The position numbers and the translations under genes are program-made. A DNA stretch of 64,000 nt from Tubiluchus corallicola. Taxonomy: Eukaryota; Priapulida; Priapulimorpha; Priapulimorphida; Tubiluchidae. Location: positions 372,001-436,000 of the forward strand of contig JAQGDQ010000091.1 of NCBI GenBank assembly GCA_030141605.1, written 5' to 3'. Below are positions 1 to 14,198 of the stretch, piece after piece (position 1 is the first letter of the stretch; each line of letters begins with the position of its first letter). The notes under the pieces were generated by a model. It searched no databases. It was not told the origin of the DNA and worked only from the letters and a program-made list of their open reading frames with translations.

Positions 1-3000
1 TGCAAACGACCAAGGAAACATATACCTAAATAAGCAAAATTTACACTTTTTGCGCAATAATGCTTCTAGTTTAGTAATATAAGAATTGCACTTTAACATT
101 GTTAATTGTGAAATAAAAAGCGGCCGAAACGTTTTAGTGCTAGTTATATAAATTAATAAAAAGAGAGGCAGGTTAAAAGCCACATTATTATTTCATGTCA
201 TGCCAACTTAAACATTTTTTTCTGAAACTTAAATGTTTTAGGTTTTCGTATATACGTAAAAAGCAGTATTTACTCTCAGAAGTAAGCCGTTTTTTGAGTC
301 GGAATACTGTTATTAATAACATGTTGTACGATGCTAACACAATTTTTAGATCGAACACTTTTAAGTCATGGCAAAGAATTTTATATATATACTCTAACTA
401 ACATTTTCTTGTTAATACGCTTACTATATTTATAAATTATAATTATAAATAGACCTATAATATACTTATATTATAAATAAATAAGCTTACTGAGTTTTTT
501 ATAAACCAACTGTGTGAGTTTTTACCTGTGCTTTATATTTATTTTTCTTTTATGGACTTTAGATGTCTGAAATAAAATTAAAGGCGAAACAACGTTATAT
601 TTTCAGAATTTTTTAATGTTCATTGTATGCCAAAGTATTTTCTTTTTGGCGTGTACGTACTGTAGTCAGTCTGTTCTAGGCACTAAAGTAGATTTACTAT
701 ATAATTTTTATAAATAAACGAAAACGATCATAAGCAGGTGTGATATTTTTCTAGCTATCATTAAGCCAACTGGTGCTTTTCTATACTTATATTTATACAG
801 ACATCTGTTTGTTATTTAAAAATATTAAGTATAAATAAATCGTTAAACGTTATTAATCAATTTGACTAACTGATTTAGAATTACTGTATGTGTTTATCGT
901 TAAAAAGTCACTTGCTGTTTAAAATTTTGCATTACCAGCTTCAAATTAATACAGTATGGCGTAGCTCGTTAACGTACTACAGATATTTGTGTAATACTTT
1001 TATAAATTATTTATAACATGATTTATAACATGGTTTATAAATTTAATGCATTAGATTATTTTAAGTACTTGACGCATTACTATTTAACCAGTTTTTAAAT
1101 CACAACCAAGTTTATAACAGAATACCATTTCTACATATGTATCTTACAACACGAAATTTTTCTTATAAATTTTACTTATATTATAATAAATCTTTTAATT
1201 ATTGTTCTAATAAAGAACGATTTAAGTTTTTGAAGTTGTGCAATATTAATACAAGTAAATATAAGAAGCCATAATATATGCAGATATCAAATGACTGTTG
1301 CATGATTATAGGTGGTATATATGATGCAAATTTCCAGGCTCATTTTTATTACCAAAAAAGCGATTGTTCTTTGAACACACAAGTCTGTCGGCAAAGATTT
1401 GGAGAGTTTTGTAGTCTCACAAAAAGGCTCATTACTCAGGAAGTTGAAGCATGTTGTCATCTTGAAGTGGTTAGACTCGTGTACATTTCAGCACGCGAAG
1501 CCAATGTGCTCCACATGTTCTTCGAAGATAATCAAGGCAGCACGGTGTGTGAGGGACCTAATCTCGGGCAAAATATCGCCAGTTGCCCACGTGTTTTTGT
1601 GGAAAGGAATTTACCTCATATGTTGTTCGTTTAGGCTTCAGACTGTACAATACATCTAGAAGATTCTTGAGATGGGGATTCAACGTGGGGCATAGATGCC
1701 AGACTAAAACTGAAGCCATGAGTCAGCTGAAATTTAAAATGGGGTTAACGCTTATTTTCAAACACGTGGGCGTGGTCAATGAATTTTGCCAACCTAGGCG
1801 TAGTTAATTATAATTATGAGATACTGAAGCATTTTGTTCGGCTGTATTATAGAACAAAAAATTACTTAATGTTTATACGTCTGTAAATTATTTGATCTCA
1901 CTTGCACCTTTGTGGTGTTTTTCAGAATTCATAATTACGAGTGAAAATATAGTATAGAACAGCAATTAAACTAAAATTCAGCTGCTAGAATACGCTTCCT
2001 TTGTTATAATTAGAAATTTCTGTACAACGTATTTTTTCCAGTTTAATTAGGCGTTTGTTCAGGTGCCACAGTGCGCCTCAGGCATATACCCAGGCAAAAC
2101 AACTTTCCGAAAATTACAATATTTTTGGATGTGGCTATTAAATCTCTTATTCGTCAAACACACATAATTCATGTTAAACCTAAAGGAGTGCAAAGACTCC
2201 ATGAACATGAGCAAAAATGACTGTTTTAGATCGTCAGCTAAATATTCGATCTGCTTCCTTCATAAATGCATAAAACATTAAACAATTAAATAATCGATAA
2301 TAATTATATCAAATATGTGATTTATTCAAATTGCTTACCATGTGGAAAAGTAGCAAAAACTGAGATGCAAAAAATAAAATAAATAAATGTAGTAGTAACT
2401 TAATTTTGAAAAAAATTATTAATGTGTTGTATCTTATTTGTTTTTGGCAATCTAATAAACAACGTAAATTATTTATTTCAGCTGATGGTAGTTTTCGGAA
2501 TGACCTAAATTTTCCCAAGCTCATTTTCATCCTCTTGCTTTATGGACGCTGATTAATGATGACTTACAAGTCAACGTGAAAAGGTCGCTTATGTACTTCT
2601 GTTTGCCTTTTCTCTTCCTTTATCTGTCTGTTATTGTTTTTAAACGCCTGCAAATTGGCAGAGCATAATTGGCCATTAACAGCTCGTTGTTTTTTATTGA
2701 TGATCCGCAAATTGACAGACAATAATTAACAATGTACACGTCATTATTCATTATTGTTTTATTCACTCATCTCCTGATTAGCGTCCTGGTAAGTAACTCT
2801 TTACCAGTTGCATACAGAAGACGAGAGGTTGTGCTCCAGTGCCCTGTTGCGCAATAAACGGGCGGTGGGAAATATCCGGTAAAAGAGCCGCCTTTGGGAG
2901 AGTCAAACAAGGGGGAGGAGAAGCTTTGCTCTCCCACGGGTAATTTTCCCTGTGAGGCTACGTGTTACAGGCCTATGCTGGATAATATAAAAATTCTAGC

Positions 3001-4190
3001 TTATACATATGGTTGCCACATTGTGGACTTTGGTGGCATCTTCCATGCACCTACGAATCGGAAGATGACTCGGATCAAAGTTGGGTTACGAAAAAGGTGA
3101 AAAATCCTCAGGTTGCCACAGACTTTATCTGCATCTCTACAGTTCGTGTCTTAGACACGTGTTCACCACATCTTGGCATTCTGGTACCCACATGGAGGAT
3201 CCGCTCACGTGCAACCTTTTAAACGTCTTCTACTGAAAATTCCGTCTGGAAAGCAGCCGGCGTAATTAAACCAACCTAAAAAGGCTAACGCCCTACCTGA
3301 GCAGGCCAACTCTCCCGCTTTAAAAAGTTGAAGACAATAAACTACAAATAATATAGAATTCACCGAAAACTACACGAATTTCCAGATGTATAAGACTTTA
3401 AGGTCTTTCATAAAAATGTGTGGGTTTTAAATTTGCTACATAAAAAAGACAGAAACAGAACATTAATTTATCGTCGCTCGTTAACAGACAACACTAACTG
3501 TCCTGCTGCTGACTAGACTCGAATTCATGACTCTGCGGTTGCGTATTGTTTTGTCTTGATGTCGGCGGATGTTTCAAAAGAGCAACAACCAGTATTAAGC
3601 AACACTAATGCACCACAAACTGTTTTGGTAAACCAAATGTTATATAAATTTTTTTTCGGTTGCATAACAAGTGATGATGAAGGTTCTAACAGAGAAAGCG
3701 GTCATATACGGCAAGGTTTTAGGTTGATCACTTCCATCTAGATTAGTGCTCTATATTTAGAAAAAATAAAAAAACATTGATTTTTCGCAATAATAAATTT
3801 ATAAACTGGCTTGAAAACTGTTTTTTAGCACTTTTTAAGATTCTACAGTAAACACTTTGTTTGGAACTCTGACAAGTTTTTAAGTAATTCTCTTCTTTTT
3901 CGGAAAACAACGGAAGCTCTAAAGCTTTTAGAAGCTTTAAAAGGGAAGAAGGAAGCTGATGAAACTGGAGAAATACAAGAAACGGAAAGATAATGAAAAT
4001 GAGAAACGCTGAAAGATAAAATGGTACGAGAAAAACCGGGGAAAGGCCGATAATATAAATAACTGCTTATTTTTAACAAGCAGTGCAAAAAATAAAAGAA
4101 CGAGAAAATTAATTTCACGCAAGACACCAGAGAAGAAGGGGAGGGAGGAAAAGAAGAAGAGTGAGGGGGGAAGAAATTAAGAAAAGAAGT

Positions 4191-4193
<3 letters not shown>
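1..4193. other. Left gene-free interval
   Basis: No supported gene. Two patches differ in composition from the AT-rich background: 1350-1800, with overlapping open frames of 118 and 86 codons that I cannot assign, and 2810-3310, noticeably G+C-rich. Both may be decayed mobile elements. The rest shows only short chance frames. Confidence 0.5.

Positions 4194-4232
<39 letters not shown>
4194..4232 (+). repeat. (GA)n microsatellite
   Basis: Pure GA run at the end of a longer purine-rich stretch (from about 3900). Confidence 0.97.
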
Positions 4233-4234
<2 letters not shown>

Positions 4235-7200
4235 AAGTAAAGATAAAGTCACAAGTAGGTTACCAAACTAATTAAACTTACGCTGATTTTCCTGATTTTT
4301 AGCCAAACGATTATGAACTTATAGCTGGCATTTTTATACGCACTCAAGTGATTATCCGTTTAGGGACAAAAATTTTCGAAGGAATAAAATAATAAAAACA
4401 CAATCCTTGGAGGTGCTTAAACAAACGTTTTGTGTTATTGAGGTTGCAAATTTTGAGTTGTAATAGCTAAATTATATCGGGTGGACAAAGAAGTAAACCC
4501 TTGCCATGAAAATGAATACATGGACTACCAAATTTTAAATGAAAAATATTGAAGGAGATTAATGTTTTGAAATTTTTAGACAATTTAAACAAAAATGTGT
4601 AAGGTTTATGAAGGAAAAACATAATTTACTTTAGCCTTTCCATTTAACGGTTCAATATGTTTTCTTGAAACTTTAATTACTTTTTCCAACGAGGCCTGAA
4701 ATGATCAAAAATTTTATTGGCAATACAGTCATACAAATATCACGTACAATAAAGACAGATAATTATACTGAAATCTATTTTTTCTTTTTATGGGCTTGAT
4801 TACAATACCAATTTATCCGCAGCCAGTTTGCCTGTAAATTTTTCTAATGGATTCCAAAGCTTCTAAAAGTTCTTTTCCTAAAGGCAAAACTAAACTTATA
4901 ACAGCTAAGATAACGGTTACTATTTTCTATTTATTTTCACAAAAAATCGTGTACGTTTTCTATACATAGAAATACCAATGAAATGCATTTTAGTACTACA
5001 CAATGTATATCACGTTACTTAAAATTAAAAACGCTCATAAAATACATCAAAAACTGTTGCTTAGTGAGTGTTACCCACTCTCACCTGCAGCTAAGCTGCG
5101 GTTTATCAATCTTTTTTGTAAGATCGTCGTAAGGCACTTTGCGAAACAATAAATCTTACTTAATTTTGCGATTCTTCGTAAGAACGATTGTATGCAAAAA
5201 CTGTTCCTAAGATCGTTGATATATCGCCCCTGGTTTTGTGGTAAAGGAACTATTATAATAAGATGCAAGCAAAACAATATCAGTGTTTTTCAGGCGCAAC
5301 ACGATGCCAACGTTTATATAAGTTACAAGCGTGGGATCGCCCAGACCCTATGTCAATAATGGTCACAAGATTTTAGATCAAAGAGCCGCTATCAAGTGGG
5401 AAGCTGACCTCTGCTGACCACTGTTACTAACTGACCCACATATCAACTAAAAAATAATAAATTCGGGTAAAGGCGGTTTTATGGTTAGAAACACAGCTTC
5501 GATTAAAAACCAATAGTTTCAAGGAATTTCGTTCGTTGTCATAATTGTTGTATCTTAGGTACTGTGGGATGTCATCTCTTTTTGCTTCTTTACGGCCATT
5601 GATTTTAAGTAATGCAATAATTGTACTGACCGGAAAATATGTGATCTAAGTAAACTGTATATTTGGGAATACAATGAAAACTCCACGAGCAACTACACAC
5701 AAGTACCAGTAAAAACCCTTAATTTTAATATTCTATTTACAGTGAAGCAAATAGCGTGATATTGTAATCACATTTCTAGTACGTAAATTACAATATAATA
5801 TTTTATATTATATACCCAGATTGTTTTCTAAGCACCTGACTTGATATTAACGGATGTTAATTTATCTTCACTTACATCAGAGAGACAAATAGATCTGGCA
5901 TATTATATGCAATATCATGTATATTGTACTCAGATCACCAGCTTTATTCGATGTCATTTCGCTAACATGTTTTATACACCAGCGACAAAAATCTCTATTT
6001 CACCGCAATGAAAACAAACAAAGCGCCTTCTAAAGCTGCTTTAATTCCCGACATTAGCCTACAGTGATGCAGGAACAAGTAACCTTGTAATATCAACTTG
6101 TGCCGCATCTGTAGAAATCATAAGCAAATAATTTAAGCTAAAACGTTTCTTAAACCAGTTAGAGCAATTTGAAGCGAACGAAAAGACTATTTGATTTTAG
6201 TTTAGCTAAAACCGTGTTAAAATATAGCTAAAGTTAGCTAAAATAGTTAAAATTCTATTCCACTCTAAGATTCCTTGTACTCAATGTAATTTATTGAAAT
6301 ATGTGTGTATATTTATTATATGTTATATGTTCATACCATTATATATATATATATTATGGTATATATATATTATATTATATATATATACTTAGTAAAAATA
6401 GAAACGTTATAAATTATTGGCAATATATTACCCATAATGCAATAAAGACTCGAGTTGTAGTCTTAATTGTTTCACGAACTTTTGACGTCTTAAATTATTT
6501 CCTTTTTCTAATTTAAATCTGAAATATAATAAAAATTAATAATACTCACGTACTCTGACAATTTTCGTTTTTTGAACCTTGAAAGTAGAGTAAGCTTTTT
6601 TTTAATTTTCGATATCAAATGAGCGATTTTTCAATTTTATTGACACATTTTGCAAATTCAGTTCTAAATTCAAGTGAACGTGAATTTTGGAGTTAACGTA
6701 TGACAGAGACATTGTACGAGCATATGAAAGGGAAAACGAGCCGACTATAGGCGCCTGACTTGCGTCTCTTTAATGCACAAACGGAAGGGGCGGCCCAGAA
6801 AGTCACTTTGTCGAGCTCTCATCTTGCGTCCGTTCGCGTGGGCACCGTATTATTGCGTTCATCTGGAAACCTTCTGAAAAGTGTCAAAGGACCCCTTGAA
6901 AAAGAGCAAAGTATTAGTAGGCGAATGATATTTAGACTCAGTAAGTTTGATTTTTTGCACCTTCGGTGACAAGCACATAAGGTAAGGGTGACCTTCCGAG
7001 AATGCAAATTTTTTCGTAGTGTAATATTTAAACGAAAAGGTGCCTTGCCTGTTTTGCGGCCGCAGTCCATCAGCTTGCGTATATTGTAAAAATGCCATTT
7101 TTTGTGTCACCATTGCATGACTCTATAACAAAAAATGGGTGTGCCGGAAGGTGCTATTTTTCAAAACATGAAATTGTGACCGGCCCTGAAGTTATATTTG

Positions 7201-10200
7201 ATGTGTTGTGCTACATATTAAGATTATTGTAACATCGTTACTCTTCTTAAAATTCTCGATGATGTTAATTACCTCCATTTTGAATGTAACTGCTACTTGG
7301 AAGTAGAAGTCATTTCAAAAACACGATATATTTTTTATATTTTCATCGACAGCAAGTACCATTGGGAAAGTAGAACTCCCAGAAAATGTTGACAATCATA
7401 TTTGTCGTTACGGCCTTATATTTTGAAGAACAAAAATGGTTTGTGACAGGATGACCAGTTTTAATGCCAATGAAGCTGTGACACAGATTAATTCTTATTG
7501 ACAAGAATAATGACACTGAAATGTCAATAGCTTGCATTGTGTCCCAATCTGTTCTGTTACTGTGGCCAGTGATTTTATATTTCTGTGTTCTTACCTTGAG
7601 TTTTTCTCCGCTAGTCTGACGTGCTTATCTTTTTTGGTGTAGTACTGTAGGAAACGGATCCCATTTTTATGTATTAATTATATGAACTGCAAAGTTCCAT
7701 GAAAATTAATTCAGCCATTCTAATAATTCGCTGGGATGTTTTCTTCTTTTTTATACTTTTTTGTAGTTCGAAAGTATATAGTGCTTCTTGATTTTTAATT
7801 GTGAGATTTGTTATTCAGGTTATACAGCCGGTTGCAGTGTAAACGTAATGACGTTTCTTAATGGTAATTCTCGGAAAATCTGCAGCAATAATTTTAACAA
7901 TAAGTAAGTTAACTAGTAAGTAATCGACGTTTTTGGTTTAATCCGTATATAAAGTCAAATACGTTTCTCTATTTAAAATTTGTGCTTTTCACAAAATCAG
8001 GCATGTTTTGTCAAAAATGTATAACAATCAATATCAGTCTTGGAAATCATTCAAATCTGTTAGCAGGATGTAACATAAGTTGAACCAGAACGTATGTCGC
8101 AAGTCTAAACCGCTGTTATGTTGACAAGATGTGAGCACATACAAGAAGAGTGTATGTGAAACTAGTCCGTTTTGCGTTGTTTACGAATACGTAGACACAA
8201 ATAAACAAACACGTGCACTTATTGTTGATGTTTGCAAAACTGGGGCACTTTTCGACGAGACACCGGTTTAATTACCAGTAAGACAACATGGTGTCCATTT
8301 TGTACATAATATGTACATAATTTGTACGTAAGTTTAGATTACTAGTTAATTCGTGTTTCAAAAAATAGTCGTTAAGCCTCAAAACTCATCATTTACAGTT
8401 AAATATCAACCGTTAATTATTTACCGTTAAACAAGTCTTATATTTGGAGCCTAAATAGTTTTTGTCAATTAGGTTAAAATGTGCTATTGTCGTCCATGCT
8501 TTGCTAAAAATTCCAGAGCGGTATATACGTAGCTTTTTCGTCTTTTTAGTAATGAAGAAGAGGAAAAACAACGTCTATGCTACTTCGTTATTTTTAGTAA
8601 AACCAGAGGTTCATTGTCCGACGTTAGACGTTAGCCCCTTTTCACCTACTTTATTACTATTTTTCATTTATTTTCTGTAGTCAGTCAATCAGTCAGTTCG
8701 TTGTTCGATTGTTCACAATGTGAGTTAGTCAGTTATCTAATTAGTCAGTGGGTCGGCTGACAAGCCGAGATCGCTCAGTTCGGTTGGTCAACGCTAAGTC
8801 GTGCCATTGACATTTATTTACCCCTTTCATTCGTACGTTTCCTCAATTACTTGCTTCACTTCATCTTTCCTTCTTTCTTAATTCCTTTTTTCTTTATTCG
8901 TTTTATTTGCGCTCATTCATTCATTAGTTTACCCTTTTGTTTGTTCGCGCATTTATTTATTTTTCTTTCGATTGTTTGTTAATGTATTCGTTCGTTTGTT
9001 TATTGGTTAACTGCTTTGTCGTTGGTTGATTCGCTGGTTCGTTCGTTCATTCATTTATTCATTCATTTCAGCTATTCAATTAGGCAAATGGCTGTTATTT
9101 AATTTAGGGCGGTTAATGCAAAATTGGCAATAGTCCTTTGATATTGTTGGATTAACATTGGTCTTCAGTTCTACGCCAATTATGACATAACAGACAACTT
9201 AAAAACAACATTTTTGTTTGCCTTGTCTCAATAATAAGCAGTAAGAAGTTAAAAATAGATAACAAAACAAAAACATCTAGACCTATAAAGTGAAATCAAT
9301 CGGTTCAGTTTCCGCTTCGTGTACCTTTGAGGATTTCGCGTAAGCCTGCAGCTCATTAACGACTTTGCAATCTGATTCAGAAAGCTACTTGGGCAAAACG
9401 TGGATTTCATTAAAGCGACCGAAGGGTATGGTGCTTTAGAGATGACGTATTTACGAGCACCAAGATGCTATAACGGAAGTTTTTCTAAGCGTTTCAGAGC
9501 TTGAGGAAGAGAAAACACCAGCTTTACTTTGAGGAGATCTTTGTTAATTAAAGGATTCTAATACAGAACGCTGTAACTGTTTTGCGGTTTTCCAAATAGA
9601 AAAATATCTGTTAACATTCTATATAGATTTTTGAGTGAGATATTTTGAAGCTAGCAAAACATTGTCGTCGAGCGGAACCGATTACGTCACGATGAGCTTG
9701 AAAAATAAGTCAAGCCGGGCGGCGCTATCCGAAATAGGTAATTACAGGTGGCTTCAAAATACTTCCATAGCCCATTATAATATACCTGCGTATATAACGT
9801 TTGGGCTAGAAGAGGGGACAGAATTGTAAGACTAACAAAACTCAAGTACAATTTTTATAAATTCATATTTATTTGTGTTTGTAAATAACTTACATTATAT
9901 TATTATAGATTACTTACGTTACCTTTCGCTAGATTATAAAAACTTACGTAAGATTATTGATATGGCTTACAATTATTGAGCACATGTTTCTCTAAAAATA
10001 AAGATAAAGAAATCACTGAATAGGGAATGATGTCGTTGAACGAAGGATGATCGTATTTATCGTAACTTGTATGCGATCATGCAAAAAGTAAGCTTTGCCG
10101 GACAAGATTTCATTAACGCTGAAACCTTTGACCTGATAAATGTCGCCATTGATAGAGCAATGACTGGGCTTTTTGTGTCTTGGTTCAACGGCACATCTGG

Positions 10201-13200
10201 GCTTTCAATATATTATTGATAGTGTGTAAACCATCAATTTTCCAAGATAGCATTATAAAAGGCCGAGAATGAGGGAATTTAACATGTGGTTACCGTGTGT
10301 GTTAACGTGCGTGTGTATTAGCCCCAAACACGGGGGCGGAAAAGATATTAGCATCAGAAGATGCGACCAAAGTCAGCCTTTTGATTAGCCTATCCTTCAT
10401 TTTGTTTTCCCAGGCTTTTTGCAATGACAATCCTTAAAGTTCATGAGCTAATCCTCACTATGAAATCATCCGGCAGATGCATAATATAACAGTGAAAGAG
10501 AAAAAAGAACCGTGCAATAAATATGCGCAGACAAAATAACGCCATAAAGTCAAATCCGTCAGTAACCATTTGAATAGAGCTAATTTAAACAGACAGCTTT
10601 TCAACACCTAATAATGAGTAATACGGATGCACTTGTTTCGAATCCTATTTCCCAAATTGGGCAAAGTGTTGACAGCGTATACATATATGGCTTGTTTTAA
10701 AGACAGCAAGTGAAATTCTGAATCATCAGTTCCTGACCTGGGAATGGCGCACATGAAACTAAACAATATGTGTAATACGAACAACAGGTGTATATTATAA
10801 AGCTTTGAGCAACTAAGCCTGTATTACAACTGTAACTCTTCCCTGTAAATCGCTAACCCAAATTATTATTTTTTGGGATTTGCCTGTTTACTTGTTTTGA
10901 AATAAAACTGTGATTTTCTGGAACAGCGCAGCCTTGATCCCTGTATTCATTCTCACGCCTTCGCCCCTCGTTAGTCTCACATCACGGCGCCTCTATGTCT
11001 ACTATAAAGTTACCTAGCCGTCGCAGGTGCAGGGAATTTTCCCACCAAGTCCAGAAGCAATTAAACCTCCCCCGAGGTGCCGGCGTATTGTTTTTATAGA
11101 AAGTCAATACCGCTGTTGAAATTCCGATAGTTTGTCGAAGAGTGAAAAGATTTCCCCGGTCAGTTTTTATGAATTAATTTAATCAAAAATTGTGTTTTTA
11201 ATGCATTGAAAGTTGACTACGCCTTACAAAAATCCTAATCAACAAAAAAATTCAAATAATGTGGTTACTATTGAAAGACGGCAGGCCTTTAAAAGTAAAT
11301 AAATGTTTAAGGAATTTGACAAGTGAGTAGGCAATCTGAGTAGGGCATCTAAAAGGCATTCTGAACCTAGTGTGATTACAAATAATAAAGTTAACTTAAC
11401 TTACAAGTTGAAACTTCAACTTGTTTTTTAATGTATATCATTCAAGCATCAATGGTCGTTGGATTTAAATACGAGAACAGGCATTTCCAAAAGCATTAAG
11501 TTTGAGTCTTTAGTTTCTTTGTAAGTAAGAATTATAATTTTAAACGTTGTACTTTTGCTTCATTATTATTGACGTCTCAATAGAAAGACCGCTTGAAAAA
11601 AATTATAATTTGACTGATGGTATGGTGTAACGACAAGCATTTTATGAGCATGCAATAACAAGATTCTTTAGGCTAGTTAGTGACAGCAATTACTCTCCTG
11701 CTGAATTTACACAAACAAACTGTTTTGGTACTGGATGTTGTTGTCATCAGCGTGCAGTCATTGTTAATCAGCACGTCCTTGATATTCGATATGGCAACTG
11801 ACGCAGACTGGGACATTTCCAAAATATTTCCCATATCTTTGTTTGTTTATTATGTATTTAATATATTTATTATGGTACAGAAGCTTGCAAATGAGTTTAT
11901 ACGTTAAACATGCGCCCAGACAAACAGTTTTTGTAGTGAGTTTTTACAAGTCACGAAGAAGCCAAAATTCTTGCAGTTTTCAGAATTAAACTTTTTCAAA
12001 TAATATATGTGGTGCTTGTTGAAATGGATCCATAGTTTTCTGTACACTTTTCGGCAAAGTTTCCAAAATATCAGAACATTTTGCTAGGCCAGACGATCTC
12101 GTTTGTATAAATAAAACATGGTTTCGTTTATGCACTGATGTTTAAAATTAAAACAAAAAAATCTAGTGATTTCTAAATTATTTTATATCCGAAAGTTTTA
12201 TCTGAGCACAAACTGAAATCTCTTTTTGCATGGGGTGTTTAAAATATATTAAAATGATGCTTTTCAAAGATGTATCTACATATAACCACTGCATGGATTT
12301 GGCCGTGCGATTATAACATAAACACGAAAGAAAGTCTGCAGTAAAACACAGAAGAAACTCTTTCTTTAATACCAAGGTTCCAGATTTTAAAAATCCCCCG
12401 TCAATATGCTGAAATTGAAAACATTGAAAACAATAAAAGTAACTGACTAAAATTAGCCAAAATATTAAAACATTTGCATTAAAGAGAGAATAAATAAATA
12501 ACAAGCATGGTTGTTTTACGTTTGGTTACTTACTATGACTGCCCTCTGGGATCTATAGGCAGATTTACAAGTTATATAACTCTGTTTATTTTTAGGTTAT
12601 TCAGCCTTTACACTCTTTAAGGCAACGTTTTATTATTTTAGCTATTTTTGTTTCAGTTGCTTTTATTATATTCCATATTTAAATGTTAGAACCTTGATGA
12701 GGGATTTTTAAAACTTGGTATTAAGGAAATTACATTGGGTTTACAGTGTCTATGTTATAATATAGGTAGCAGTTTATAGGCAAAGCAACTTGTGTTTTGC
12801 CTCACAAGACGTTAGTGAGTCGTAAACACACGTCTTCCCAATAACGCACATTTATTTTTTTTCCGGTGTACATTATGGACGTCATCTTGAAGCCTACCAT
12901 GATACCATCATGCGATTTATTCATATTTTCCTGTCAGCATGTTTTGGTATTGCCAATTACTTGAATACAGCGGCATACCAAACGTCTGTTGACCACGTGT
13001 TTTCCACCGTGGCCGAGATTTTTATCACCAGAATTTGCTTTTTTAAGATGTACAGAAGGCAACCATATTTTTGTAATTTTTACAAGCTAATCGGCATGGA
13101 TTTCGCCTCGCGTGGGCGGCATTTCTTGAGACGACGTACTGTACTATATTACTAAGATGTTCACGTAACAAATAGCAGGAACGGAATCTTCACGTTATTC

Positions 13201-14198
13201 GAAGTTAAGACGCTCGTCGCCGCTTCTTCCTGAGTGTCGTCGTAGATTTAATCTCAGAAGCGAACTGTATCTTGGCAGTGTTGCACGAGGAATGGGGGCT
13301 TTACATTTTCTTAGGCGCCGCCGAATAACTTGAACCGATATGTGTTCTTATCAATTCAGTTCAATTTAATTCACATTTCTATTTCAAATTTTGAGTCATA
13401 GGTCCCTATTATATATTTATAAGACATTAAAATTACATACTAAAACCTAAAACTAAAAATTACCGAAATTACAAGAAACAGAAAATACAACTACAAAATA
13501 CGCAGACACAAGAAACATTGCTATTTATATAATTATAATAAAAGACAATGTATACGAAACCCGTTCACTAAAATAAAGACTAACATAGTCACTACAATAA
13601 AAACGCGTTACAGCATCGCCGTTTAAAGGACAATATACGTACGCCTGTATATATGCACTTAGTAAATTATGCAACTTATTAATAAAATGTGATTTGTAAA
13701 ACCGTCACTCATTTTTAAGGTTACAAATAATTAATTTTAAATGCCAGACAGTAATCGATGCCGGATACTATATGGTGCTTTCTTTGAACACGAGAAAATT
13801 TGCAGGAGTCTAAGAGTGGTATACACTGGCATACCATATATATCATCACATATCAGAAACACTGCAATCAATATAAACAATTTTCTGATTCCTTTATTTT
13901 TTTAAACAACTCTTTTTAGTCTATTGAGTACACCAATATTGTAATTAGTAGATAACACTTTTAATACACATTAGTACAAGTTTTGAAAATCAGTTGAGCC
14001 AAATTTTCTAATTAAGAACTCTACTCTCAGTGTCTGACAAGTCTGATTTTTTATATCAGCATTGTGATAGAAATTCGCAAAGATTATATTGCCCAGATAT
14101 TTTTCCTCTTGGCTTACGGGAAGCATACGGCCACTTAAAAATGCTTTAAACTGCAAGGCACAAAATCTTTGAACAAGCGTGGTAGAAACGAACGTTTG
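4233..14198. other. Gene-free interval
   Basis: No supported gene. It includes an AT-dinucleotide stretch (6341-6386), a G+C-shifted patch at 6700-7190, an eroded tetranucleotide zone at 8679-9070, and G+C-richer patches at about 10920-11100 and 12890-13330. Open frames here (at most 108 codons) have low-complexity or random composition and no splice-supported extensions. Confidence 0.45.
8679..9070 (+). repeat. Eroded tetranucleotide repeat zone (CAGT, TTCG, TTCA)
   Basis: Irregular cagt, ttcg, gttc and ttca tetramers, much decayed. The wording resembles the flanks of the large array at 29.6 kb. Confidence 0.6.

Noticed and set aside
12178-12504. 108-codon minus-strand frame with hydrophobic N-terminus
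   Set aside because: AT-rich composition gives Phe/Leu/Ile by chance; no splice-supported partner exon or recognisable motif.
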